Below, in pieces: positions 42,471 through 50,350 of a DNA stretch of 64,000 bases. The number at the start of each line of letters is the position of its first letter. The stretch's first letter is position 1. Position numbers and translations under genes: made by a program. The stretch comes from Proteiniclasticum sp043951855 (GTDB lineage Bacteria; Bacillota; Clostridia; Clostridiales; Clostridiaceae): assembly GCF_043951855.1 (NCBI RefSeq), contig NZ_JBINJW010000010.1, positions 1 through 64,000 on the forward strand, in the 5' to 3' direction. Under the pieces are notes generated by a model. The model saw only the letters and a list, made by a program, of their open reading frames with translations, ran no database searches and was not told the DNA's origin.

Positions 42471-43247
42471 TCAAGCTGCTTTCTTTGGAAACCAGGGGAA
42501 GAACTTACTGGTTCTTCTGGCATAAGCCTTGAAATCCTCACGGTCCTTGTACTTCTTCTCCAGAAGTGGTACGCCTGATACGAAAAGGAGAAGAAGGGTC
42601 ATGATGATGGGGCTGATGATGAAGGGGAGATCGTTGAGTTCTCTTAATGAGAGCAGGAAGATTCCCCACCACTGAGCGGCATCTCCGAAGTAGTTGGGGT
42701 GACGTGTATAGGCCCAGAGCCCTTCGGTCATGAGTTTTCCTTTATTTTCCGGTTTCGCCTTGAAGGATTTCAGCTGTTTGTCTCCAACGGATTCAAAGAG
42801 GAATCCGATGACCCATACGACGATTCCGATGTAGCCAGTAAGGGTCAAGCTCTGCATGGAGGAGCTGTTGGTACTGATGATGGGCAGTCCTACGATAAAG
42901 GAAAGGGCACCCTGAAGCACGAATACATGAAGGTAGGCTTTCAGCATGGGGAAGGAATCGCCCCATCTCTTTCTCATATTGATGTATCGGAAGTCCTCGG
43001 GTTTGTTCCAGTTTCTTACAGTGATATGGAAGAACAGTCTCAGGGACCAGATGAGTATCATGGCTGTGAGCACATAGGAACGGATTCCAGGCTCATTGCT
43101 TACTAGCAGTGTGTAGAGCGCAACCAGTAGAAACGAGGGTCCCCAGAAGCTGTCCACGATGGAATTGTTTTTCAGGATCTGTGCGACTGCAAATAGGATG
43201 GTGAAGAACACCAGAAGAAGCAGCGCACTGCCTATATATGGATTCAT
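42471..43247 (-). CDS. DUF1295 / steroid 5-alpha-reductase-like membrane protein
   Basis: A 258-residue membrane protein of the DUF1295 family (COG3752), with about seven helices and the signature GLWAYTRHPNYFGDAAQWWG. The fold is related to steroid 5-alpha reductases and isoprenyl methyltransferases. From memory, a homologue belongs to the singlet-oxygen sigma-E/ChrR regulon of Rhodobacter. ATG 43247 has GAAAGGAG five bases upstream and overlaps the FakA-FakB stop codon (ATGA), so the two are coupled. Here it lies in a group with photolyase and cobalamin sensors, which suits a role in protecting membrane lipids; that is inference. Confidence 0.85.
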   Translation of the reverse strand: MNPYIGSALLLLVFFTILFAVAQILKNNSIVDSFWGPSFLLVALYTLLVSNEPGIRSYVLTAMILIWSLRLFFHITVRNWNKPEDFRYINMRKRWGDSFPMLKAYLHVFVLQGALSFIVGLPIISTNSSSMQSLTLTGYIGIVVWVIGFLFESVGDKQLKSFKAKPENKGKLMTEGLWAYTRHPNYFGDAAQWWGIFLLSLRELNDLPFIISPIIMTLLLLFVSGVPLLEKKYKDREDFKAYARRTSKFFPWFPKKAA

Positions 43248-45040
43248 GAATCTCCTTTCTCGCACATGTAAGATACGGCAACGGTTCCGACACCTGCGCT
43301 CATTCCTACGATGGTAGAAATGTTCATGATATATTCCGGTTCAAAGCCCAACAGGGCCTTCGCTTTTTCATTCATTTCAAGTGCACGCTTTTCATCATTG
43401 GCGTGCAGGATAGCAAAGCGGGTGATTTGCTTGTTTGTATGATCTTCATCCATAATCTGGATGATTTTGTCCATGTTCGATTTTATGCTGAATGCTTTCG
43501 CTGCAATACTGCCTTTTCCTTCTTCGTCCAGTGAAACCACAGGTTTGAGATTCACAATGGAGCCTGCAAGTCCTGCAGTCTTGTTGAGTCTTCCGGATCG
43601 CACCATGTACTTCAGATTCTTCACGCTGACAAGGATTCTTGTGTCTTTTTTCAGGGAGTCGATTTCCTGGACAATCTCTTCTAGAGATCTGCCCTCCTGA
43701 ATCAGCTCTGATGCCTTCATGACCAGAAGTCCTTCAGCACCTGAGTTCTGCTTTGAATCGATGACGATGATATCCTTGCCCTCTTTTCTGAATCGATCTG
43801 CTGCTTTGTCAAAGACCCCGTGGGTTCCACTCTGGGCTTTGGCCACGGTGATCACGAGAATCTTGTCATAATGAGAGGCGATGGTTCCGAGATAATTCTC
43901 CACCACCTTCGGATTGGGCTGAGCGGATTTGGGATATTCTTCCACCTGGTCCAGCAGGGGATAGAACACTTCCGGTGTCATGGTCACCTTATCGAGATAA
44001 GTGGAGCTGTCAAAGAGCAGGTTCAGCGGCATCATATGGATCTGATGCTCATCCATGTACGCCAGTGGAAGATCCGCAATGGAATCGGTCACCAGGGCAA
44101 TGGGGTATTTTCTGTGATAGGCATCTTCGTTCTGACGGATCATGTCGTCCGCTTTCTGCTGCAGGATGATTCCCTTTGTTTTCAGAATCTGGAAGATCTG
44201 AGTGGGCTCGTTGGTATGAATATGAACCTTGGCTTTTCCTGTGTTTCCAGCCACGATGAGAGAATCTCCATAGGGTTTCAGTTCATTCCTGATTTCGTCA
44301 AGGTCCAGATCCTTCCCGGAAAGAAGTGCTTCCGTACAGAACCTTTCATGAATCACGTCGTGATCATGAGAAGGATATTCCACAAAGTCGATGTCTTCCT
44401 GATCGATTTCATGATCGGAAACGAAATGACCGGTCTTCAGGAACTGCGTGAAGCCTTCCACGAAATAGACGAAACCTTTTGCGCCAGAATCCACCACGTT
44501 GGATTCTTCCAGAATCTTCAGCTGATGAGGGGTCTCCTTCAATGAGGCGATGGCCACCTGAGCCGAACTGGATAGAAGTTCATGAAAATCCTTGGCGTGG
44601 TCCTTGTACCTGTCGATGGCATCCGCCCAGTCCTTGATGACGGTGATGATGGTGCCTTCCACGGGGTTTGAAATCGCATGATAGGCGTGGGGGACGGCAC
44701 TCTTCACCATATCGGCGAAGCTGGCCATGGTGAGATTGTCATCGCTTCGGATGCTCATGAAGATCCCGTTGATGTACTGCGCGATGATGATGCCCGAGTT
44801 TCCTCTTGCTCCGTTCAGCGCCGCATCGGCGATGGAGTTCATGGTTTCCTTCACAGTTTGAGCGATTTTCGCTTCCTGCATGATGGTATGCATCGTATGT
44901 GCAAGATTACTTCCTGTATCCCCATCAGATACGGGAAAGACATTGATTTCATTCAGTACTCTTTTGTTTCTGATGACTTCCTGAGCCCCGGAAAGAAAAG
45001 AATAATAGATTTTCTCACTGTCTAAATAGGTTATACTCAT
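43244..45040 (-). CDS. FakA-FakB fusion: DhaL-type kinase domain plus DegV fatty-acid-binding domain
   Basis: A 598-residue fusion. Residues about 1-200 form a DhaL/DAK2 kinase domain (NVFPVSDGDTGSNL with the Asp residues that bind the metal-nucleotide; GARGNSG). About 205-310 is a FakA-like linker domain. About 313-598 is a DegV domain (ALVTDSIADLP, AQPNPKVV, RSGRL), which in FakB holds the fatty acid. In Staphylococcus separate FakA and FakB phosphorylate exogenous fatty acids for PlsX/PlsY. Fusion forces a one-to-one pairing. It overlaps the DUF1295 gene and follows DUF2177 by 21 bases. Confidence 0.9.
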   Translation of the reverse strand: MSITYLDSEKIYYSFLSGAQEVIRNKRVLNEINVFPVSDGDTGSNLAHTMHTIMQEAKIAQTVKETMNSIADAALNGARGNSGIIIAQYINGIFMSIRSDDNLTMASFADMVKSAVPHAYHAISNPVEGTIITVIKDWADAIDRYKDHAKDFHELLSSSAQVAIASLKETPHQLKILEESNVVDSGAKGFVYFVEGFTQFLKTGHFVSDHEIDQEDIDFVEYPSHDHDVIHERFCTEALLSGKDLDLDEIRNELKPYGDSLIVAGNTGKAKVHIHTNEPTQIFQILKTKGIILQQKADDMIRQNEDAYHRKYPIALVTDSIADLPLAYMDEHQIHMMPLNLLFDSSTYLDKVTMTPEVFYPLLDQVEEYPKSAQPNPKVVENYLGTIASHYDKILVITVAKAQSGTHGVFDKAADRFRKEGKDIIVIDSKQNSGAEGLLVMKASELIQEGRSLEEIVQEIDSLKKDTRILVSVKNLKYMVRSGRLNKTAGLAGSIVNLKPVVSLDEEGKGSIAAKAFSIKSNMDKIIQIMDEDHTNKQITRFAILHANDEKRALEMNEKAKALLGFEPEYIMNISTIVGMSAGVGTVAVSYMCEKGDS

Positions 45041-45061
45041 AATCGTCGTACTCCTTCCAGC

Positions 45062-45466
45062 TTATCGAATATTGAAGAGGTTCGTTGCCACATAATAGGT
45101 GATACCTGCGGTGGCGGCATTTAAAAAGGTTCCCCAGATCAGATCGATGATGGTGATGGTCACAGGCCAGTCCTTTAGTGTAGCCAGGTTCGTCAGATCA
45201 TAAGTCCCGTAGGTGATGAATCCGAAGAATCCGCCGACAATGATGGCGTAGATCAGGCTCTCTTTTTCAATCGCCGGGTTGATGACGAAAAATACGAGTC
45301 CGGCAATGAACATGGCGTAGAAAATAAGTGCTGCAGGCCAGTTCACAGGTCCCATGAGATGTCCCAGGTATTCCTTGTAAAGCTTTTTGGATATGACACC
45401 CAGCCAAACGATGTCAACGAGAAAGAATATGACCAGAGTCATGAGATAAAGTTTTAAAAATTGCAT
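45062..45466 (-). CDS. DUF2177 family membrane protein
   Basis: A 134-residue protein with four predicted membrane helices. VDIVWLGVISKKLYKEYLGHLM near the start and the GFITYGTYDLTNLATLKDWP segment are the DUF2177 hallmarks. Function unknown. GGAGGA precedes the ATG. TATAAT occurs on the minus strand about 60 bases upstream, so this gene may start a second transcript of the island. Confidence 0.85.
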   Translation of the reverse strand: MQFLKLYLMTLVIFFLVDIVWLGVISKKLYKEYLGHLMGPVNWPAALIFYAMFIAGLVFFVINPAIEKESLIYAIIVGGFFGFITYGTYDLTNLATLKDWPVTITIIDLIWGTFLNAATAGITYYVATNLFNIR

Positions 45467-45556
45467 AGCGGGTTCCTCCTTGGCATGTTTTATGTGCTTC
45501 AGTTATATATACTTATTATAATTCAGATTTATTTCAGATTGTTGTACAAAATGTTA

Positions 45557-46255
45557 TTATTTTGACTTTTCTGTATGTTTCTCATCGATTTCTTTATACA
45601 GAATCGGAGAGGTGCCGAAGAAAAGCTTTGCTGCAAGCGCTTCATTTTCGAGAATCCTCAGTTCCTCCAGGAGTGTTTCATCACCTGAAGGGTCTTCCGG
45701 TGTTTTGATGCCGGCAACAGGGGTCTTTGTTTTCTTCAGCTGATTGCTGTAGTTCTTCCAGAGACTGTTTCTGATTCTGGCGGAACTAGAGGGTAGTGCA
45801 AGGATGGATAAGATGGCCTCTCTGTACTTTTCGATGGTATCCTTTCCTGTATCCAGAGGCAGGGCGGCCATGTCTCTGCCCAGTTGTCTTGCCTTGGTGT
45901 TATAGATTTCCTGACAGAGAAATTTCAGAATATACCATGCTTCATAGAGTTCTGAGAGACTTCTCAGTGGAAGATTTCTCAGCCAGGTGTAGGCCATGGT
46001 TCTTCTTTTAAAGTCCCAGAAGGCGATGGGGTCTTTCAGGATGTCCACCGGTGCAGTAATAGGATGTTCTTCTGAAGAATCCGCTCCTGTGATGAAGGCG
46101 ATCTCCTTGCTGCTTTCTGATTTCTCATTGGGCAAAAAGCGCAGTTCCGGATAGGTTTCTTCGAGTTTTTTCACCGTATGTTCCTGAAGCATGTCTTTCC
46201 TGATGCCCAGATGGGTTTTTCTCTTCGTGATGATGTTTTCCTTACGCATGGTCAT
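45557..46255 (-). CDS. Unrecognised protein coupled to the photolyase
   Basis: A 232-residue soluble protein that I do not recognise. It is basic at the N-terminus (RKENIITKRKTHLGIRKD), has a Trp/aromatic-rich middle (AFWDFKRRTMAYTWLRNLP), helical stretches to about 150, and no membrane helix. Its ATG is preceded by AAGGAG five bases upstream and overlaps the end of the photolyase gene by 14 bases, strong evidence for cotranslation. It may be a photolyase partner or repair protein; there is no motif that proves this. Confidence 0.7.
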   Translation of the reverse strand: MTMRKENIITKRKTHLGIRKDMLQEHTVKKLEETYPELRFLPNEKSESSKEIAFITGADSSEEHPITAPVDILKDPIAFWDFKRRTMAYTWLRNLPLRSLSELYEAWYILKFLCQEIYNTKARQLGRDMAALPLDTGKDTIEKYREAILSILALPSSSARIRNSLWKNYSNQLKKTKTPVAGIKTPEDPSGDETLLEELRILENEALAAKLFFGTSPILYKEIDEKHTEKSK

Positions 46256-47624
46256 CTCTGCTCCTTCTGATCTTAGCCTCTACATTCTCCACATAGGCTC
46301 TGATGTCGAATTTCCGCTCAAGCCCATTGGCATTCATGTAGCGTACTTTTCCAAAGACCGGCCGCTCTTTCCAACCCCTGTCGTGCTTTCCGAAGCACCA
46401 GGCCACACCTGCAAATCCGTTGGGATCTCTTCCGTCCAGATTGTATTTGTTGTTGAGATAAAGAGCTGTTTCATAGGCTTTTTCCGGGGTTTCAGTCCAT
46501 TCGATGATTTTCTTGCCCCAGTACATCCGCATATACCCCTGCATCTTGCCCAGATGGACCATTTCCAGCTGGGCCGCATTCCAGTATGGATCATGGGTCT
46601 TACCCTGCTCCAGTTCTTCTGTTGAGTAGAGGTAAGGCCTCTCATCCTTGCTGTGTGCAAGCAGTGTATCTTTCGCGAAGGAGGTGATGGATGCGAAAGA
46701 GTCGTAATGGGGATTGCGCAGCACAAAGTTCACGGCCAGCTCTCTTCTTACGATCAGCTCATCCAGAAACACTCTTTTGCTTTCCGAGTGATGATCCGAT
46801 AGGGCAAGGTAGATTTCCAGAGGAGAGATCTGTCCGAAGTGGAGGTAGGGGGATAGATCCGAGCCCAGATCCTCTGAAGGTTCGTTCCTCTTTTCTGCAT
46901 AATACTCCAGCCTGTTTTCCACGAAATCATCCAGTCTTCTTCTGGCTTCCGCGTATCCTCCTTTATACAGGTGGGACACTGGAGCTACTTCTCCATTGAC
47001 GCTCAGTGCGCTCAGGATGTCCTCAGCATTCTCAAAGGGAATGGAGGAGAGAGGGAGCTTCATGGAAAGGGAGGATTTCTTCATCTCTCTTCTTTCCAGG
47101 GGCGGTGCGTACTCCAGTATGAGGCGTTCGATTTTCCTTCTTATGGTTGCTGCCGAATACTCCTCCTTCATGGAAGTTTCATCGGCGGGAACCAGAACGT
47201 CCGATTCCACCTGGAGCATGGGACAGGAAACAGCTTCTGCCGCTTCCGCTCTCCACTGGCGCTGGATCTTGAGATAGCCACGATCCGTGACAAGAAGTGC
47301 TGCCCTTTCGGAGAGTTTTACGGCCCCCGTGGAAGGTGTTTCATTCAGAACGATGAACTGGATGTCCATGTCTGTGAGCGCCTTCTTCACTTCCAGAAGC
47401 CCTTCCACCATGAAATGGTAGTGCCTTTCATAGCTTTCCGGGTAGGAAGCGGTAAGACCGAAATAGACCACCAGGGGCAGATGAAGCCTTGCCGCTTCAT
47501 CCATGGCGAAAGCCAGTGCATGATTACAGGATATTCTCTGGGAGGCCTGCATCCAGTAGAGGATGTAGTCCCCCTCTCGAGGGTCCAGGGTATTGAGTTT
47601 CTGTATTCGTCCTTGTGGAATCAT
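46242..47624 (-). CDS. phrB: Class II CPD DNA photolyase
   Basis: A 460-residue flavoenzyme that uses blue or near-UV light to split cyclobutane pyrimidine dimers. Features: an N-terminal antenna domain with YWMQASQR and a C-terminal FAD domain with DPYWNAAQLEM, MRMYWGKKIIEW and GVAWCFGKHDRGW, all characteristic of class II enzymes, which are uncommon in Bacillota. It lies 19 bases after the ABC ATPase gene in an operon headed by a cobalamin-binding protein. A photolyase in a presumed anaerobe implies regular exposure to sunlight. Confidence 0.94.
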   Translation of the reverse strand: MIPQGRIQKLNTLDPREGDYILYWMQASQRISCNHALAFAMDEAARLHLPLVVYFGLTASYPESYERHYHFMVEGLLEVKKALTDMDIQFIVLNETPSTGAVKLSERAALLVTDRGYLKIQRQWRAEAAEAVSCPMLQVESDVLVPADETSMKEEYSAATIRRKIERLILEYAPPLERREMKKSSLSMKLPLSSIPFENAEDILSALSVNGEVAPVSHLYKGGYAEARRRLDDFVENRLEYYAEKRNEPSEDLGSDLSPYLHFGQISPLEIYLALSDHHSESKRVFLDELIVRRELAVNFVLRNPHYDSFASITSFAKDTLLAHSKDERPYLYSTEELEQGKTHDPYWNAAQLEMVHLGKMQGYMRMYWGKKIIEWTETPEKAYETALYLNNKYNLDGRDPNGFAGVAWCFGKHDRGWKERPVFGKVRYMNANGLERKFDIRAYVENVEAKIRRSRDDHA

Positions 47625-47643
47625 GCTCTGGCCTCCTTCTGAT

Positions 47644-48327
47644 TTAGATATCCATTCCGACCTTACCGTCGGCTATTTCTATGATTCTGTCGGCTTTCTC
47701 CGCGATTCTTCTGTCATGGGTGATGATGACGAAGGTGGTGCCGAACTTCTCGTTGATGTCTCGTAAAAGGTTGTAGATGGTTTCTGTGGTGTCAGAGTCC
47801 AGATTTCCCGTGGGTTCATCCGCAAGGATGATCTTGGGATTGTTCATGAGGGCTCTTGCGATGGCTGTTCTCTGCTGCTGTCCACCGGACATGTTGGTGG
47901 CCAGGTTGTTCTTCACCTTTTCAAGACCCACCAGATTCATGAGTTCATTGGCGCGGTCCAGGGTTTCCCTGCTGACCTTTTCATCTATGATGCGGTGTGG
48001 CATCAGCACATTTTCAAGGGCTGTGAACTCCGGAAGGAGATAGTGGAACTGGAAGATGAATCCCATGGATTTGTTTCTCAGATCCGCCAGTTCATCCTTC
48101 TTCATCTGGTCTGTTCTCTTTCCGCCTATGTACACTTCACCGCTGGTAGGCTTGTCCAGCGTACCGACGATGTTCAGCAGTGTGCTTTTACCGCTACCGG
48201 ACTGTCCGATGATGGAAGTGAAGCTTCCCTCCTGGATGTCCAGATTCAGGTCATAAAGGACCTGAGTCTTCACTGTGGTTCCGTATATTTTATTGATGTT
48301 TTTCAGTTCTATGATATTCTTACGCAT
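47644..48327 (-). CDS. MacB/LolD-type ABC ATPase
   Basis: A 227-residue ATPase with Walker A GQSGSGKST, signature MSGGQQQRTAIARALMNNP, Walker B IILADEPTGNLDS and H-loop ITHDRR. The pattern DEPTGNLDS is typical of the MacB/LolD/FtsE class that works with FtsX-like permeases. It overlaps the permease gene by eight bases. These transporters expel peptides or lipids or transmit mechanical force. Cargo unknown. Confidence 0.92.
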   Translation of the reverse strand: MRKNIIELKNINKIYGTTVKTQVLYDLNLDIQEGSFTSIIGQSGSGKSTLLNIVGTLDKPTSGEVYIGGKRTDQMKKDELADLRNKSMGFIFQFHYLLPEFTALENVLMPHRIIDEKVSRETLDRANELMNLVGLEKVKNNLATNMSGGQQQRTAIARALMNNPKIILADEPTGNLDSDTTETIYNLLRDINEKFGTTFVIITHDRRIAEKADRIIEIADGKVGMDI

Positions 48328-49480
48328 TTCTGATCACCTCGATGGGGTCCAGTCTGGAGGACTTTCTGGCTGGAATGAGTGCAGCGACGACAGATGCAAT
48401 GACTGCAATGACTGCAGAAAGTGCAATGAACATAGGGTCAATGAACAGCGGTACCACTGGTGTTCCATCCGGATTCAGGGCAAACTTCGTAAAGGCGAAG
48501 GCCAGAAGGAGTCCAAGAATGACACCCAGAACTGCGCCTGCAACGCCTAGAAGCAGTCCCTGGAACAGGAAGATGAGACTGGAGGTCTTATCTCTTATGC
48601 CCATGGCTTTCAGGATACCGATCTGCTTGGATTTCTGTACTACGGTGATGGCAAGGATACTTGCGATACCAAGGAGCACGGAGATCATGACAAAGACCTG
48701 AATCATGAGACTGGAGACGCTCTGTCCGTTGAGTCCGCTGAGAAGATCCTCGTTCTGGTCCTTCCAGTTGTCCACCAGCAGTTCATCACTGCCCAGTCTG
48801 TCGCTGATGGATGCGGCCACAGCATCTGCTGCGAACACATCTGTCACCTGCATGTCGATGCTGGTCACACGATCTTCAAAGGAGAACATGTCCTGGGTTG
48901 TGGCAAGATTCGTGATGGTCCAGGAGCTGTTCAGGGACGATACGCCCAGGTTGAAGATTCCAGTGACGGTAAAGGTGTGGGTTTCGCCGAAATTGGCCAC
49001 CACGTCGATTTCATCTCCGATATCGATGCCCGACTCGTTCTTGAGATCGATACCGATGAGGACTTCATAGTCATTTTCAGGAAGAGTTCCTTCCACGACG
49101 CTTTCTTTGATGTTGTAAAGCGCATCGGATTCATCGATGTTGAATCCTCTTACAAGGATGCTGTAGGTGTCATCCTCGTGATTGATCAGTGCCGGACCGT
49201 CTGCTGCGACGGAAAGGTTGATCACCTGATCTTCCTTGTCTGTTATGGAGGAGAGGATTTCATCATATCCTTCGATGAGTTTGTCCTCGTTGGTTGCTGT
49301 GATGCTTATCTGAGGCTGATTGCCGATGGTGGTATCCACCAGAGACTTCTGGAGTCCCTGAATCAGGGAGCCGATGAAGATCTGAACCGAGACACCGATG
49401 GCGATGCCAAGGGCAATGAGAACGGTCTGACCTTTACTGGATTTCAGAAACCGTAATGCGATTTTAAAGGGTAGTTTCAT
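48320..49480 (-). CDS. FtsX/MacB-like ABC permease
   Basis: A 386-residue permease with one N-terminal helix (about 17-38), a periplasmic-type domain of about 220 residues (the MacB_PCD region), and three C-terminal helices, ending ALIPARKSSRLDPIEVIR, the FtsX family tail. GGAGG precedes the ATG by about eight bases. It overlaps the cobalamin protein by 17 bases, so it belongs to the same operon as the photolyase. Confidence 0.88.
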   Translation of the reverse strand: MKLPFKIALRFLKSSKGQTVLIALGIAIGVSVQIFIGSLIQGLQKSLVDTTIGNQPQISITATNEDKLIEGYDEILSSITDKEDQVINLSVAADGPALINHEDDTYSILVRGFNIDESDALYNIKESVVEGTLPENDYEVLIGIDLKNESGIDIGDEIDVVANFGETHTFTVTGIFNLGVSSLNSSWTITNLATTQDMFSFEDRVTSIDMQVTDVFAADAVAASISDRLGSDELLVDNWKDQNEDLLSGLNGQSVSSLMIQVFVMISVLLGIASILAITVVQKSKQIGILKAMGIRDKTSSLIFLFQGLLLGVAGAVLGVILGLLLAFAFTKFALNPDGTPVVPLFIDPMFIALSAVIAVIASVVAALIPARKSSRLDPIEVIRNA

Positions 49481-50126
49481 CTATATGTCCTCCTGCAAGT
49501 GAAATGATGTCATCGAAAGTGGTCAGATAGTAATCTGCGCTAAGAATCTCCGCTTTCTCGCCGAGCTTTGAGATGGCATTACCGCCTACGATGATTTTCA
49601 CGTTATTGTCTACTTCTCTGATTCTTGCAATAGTGTTTCTTGTGGAAATCAGATGGTAGGGATTGGAAATGCTGATGGCGATATAATCAAGCTTCTGGGT
49701 TTTCAGACCTGATACGAAGACTTCTCTTGGCGTGTTGCTGCCCACATAGGTGGCTTCGTAGCCCAGCATGGTGAAGTAGTCTGTGATCATTCTTGCCCCC
49801 AGCTCATGATACTCATCGGTGGGGCAGATGACGGCGATCTTTTTTCCGCTCTTCACGCCATATTTTTCGTCCCGATCTCTGATGACATAAGGATAGACAT
49901 TTTCAATGATGGTTCTGATGATGGAGGTTCTGATATGTTCCTTCCAGATGTCCACTTCTTCGTTTCCGCTGCTCTGCATGGAGTTCAGGGAAGGGGTCAG
50001 AATCTGTTCGTAAACCTCAATGACACTGAGTTTTCTTTCTTCAAGTATTTCTTTAATGTAAGCCAGAGATTCTTCTCTGTTTTCGGATTCAATGATTTCA
50101 TTGAATCTCAACAAGTAATCGTTCAT
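49464..50126 (-). CDS. Stand-alone cobalamin-binding sensor-like protein
   Basis: A 220-residue protein with the two-part layout of a B12 sensor: a helical bundle (about 20-90) and a Rossmann-like B12 domain (about 95-210). The lower-ligand motif ExHxxG is E105-Y-H107-E-L-G110. The EH pair capping the upper face is E63-H64, but the Trp ten residues earlier in CarH (Wx9EH) is Ser53. There is no DNA-binding domain and no methyltransferase partner nearby. It heads the minus-strand operon that contains the ABC exporter and photolyase, and is divergent from the XRE-B12 regulator. It may be an antirepressor or partner subunit of that regulator. Confidence 0.82.
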   Translation of the reverse strand: MNDYLLRFNEIIESENREESLAYIKEILEERKLSVIEVYEQILTPSLNSMQSSGNEEVDIWKEHIRTSIIRTIIENVYPYVIRDRDEKYGVKSGKKIAVICPTDEYHELGARMITDYFTMLGYEATYVGSNTPREVFVSGLKTQKLDYIAISISNPYHLISTRNTIARIREVDNNVKIIVGGNAISKLGEKAEILSADYYLTTFDDIISLAGGHIDETTL

Positions 50127-50165
50127 AACACACCTCTTTTTTAATAATCGTTATCCGTTATGTTC

Positions 50166-50194
50166 ATAATATAACACGTAATGAAATATTGCAA
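50166..50194 (-). promoter_or_regulatory. Promoter of the B12-ABC-photolyase operon
   Basis: On the minus strand TTGCAA (50189-50194), 17 bases, TATTAT (50166-50171); an overlapping TATATT is an alternative -10. ACGTG lies in the spacer just before the -10, as in the divergent promoter. Confidence 0.5.
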
Positions 50195-50212
50195 TCAATT
50201 TAATTGTATAAC

Positions 50213-50241
50213 TTGCTCATTATCACAAAACGTGATTTAAT
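50213..50241 (+). promoter_or_regulatory. Promoter with embedded palindrome for the XRE-B12 gene
   Basis: TTGCTC (50213-50218), a 17-base spacer, TTTAAT (50236-50241). The spacer holds the inverted repeat ATCAC-AAAAC-GTGAT (50222-50236), an ideal site for an autoregulatory repressor. The ACGTG core recurs at the same place in the divergent promoter. Confidence 0.5.
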
Positions 50242-50317
50242 AGGAGAAAGATCAGAAATCGAATAAGAATATCACATAATGAGTGTATAAACAGAGAATA
50301 TAAAGAGAGGAGGATAA

Positions 50318-50350
50318 GTGCTCAGAGACAGTGGGCATGAAAGAAGATGA
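50318..50350 (+). CDS. Ten-residue leader ORF coupled to the XRE-B12 gene
   Basis: AGAGGAGG (50306-50313), the strong ribosome site here, lies four bases before a GTG that opens the frame MLRDSGHERR. Its TGA overlaps the ATG of the regulator (ATGA at 50347-50350). The regulator has no good ribosome site of its own, so its translation may depend on this short frame. Confidence 0.45.
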   Translation: MLRDSGHERR

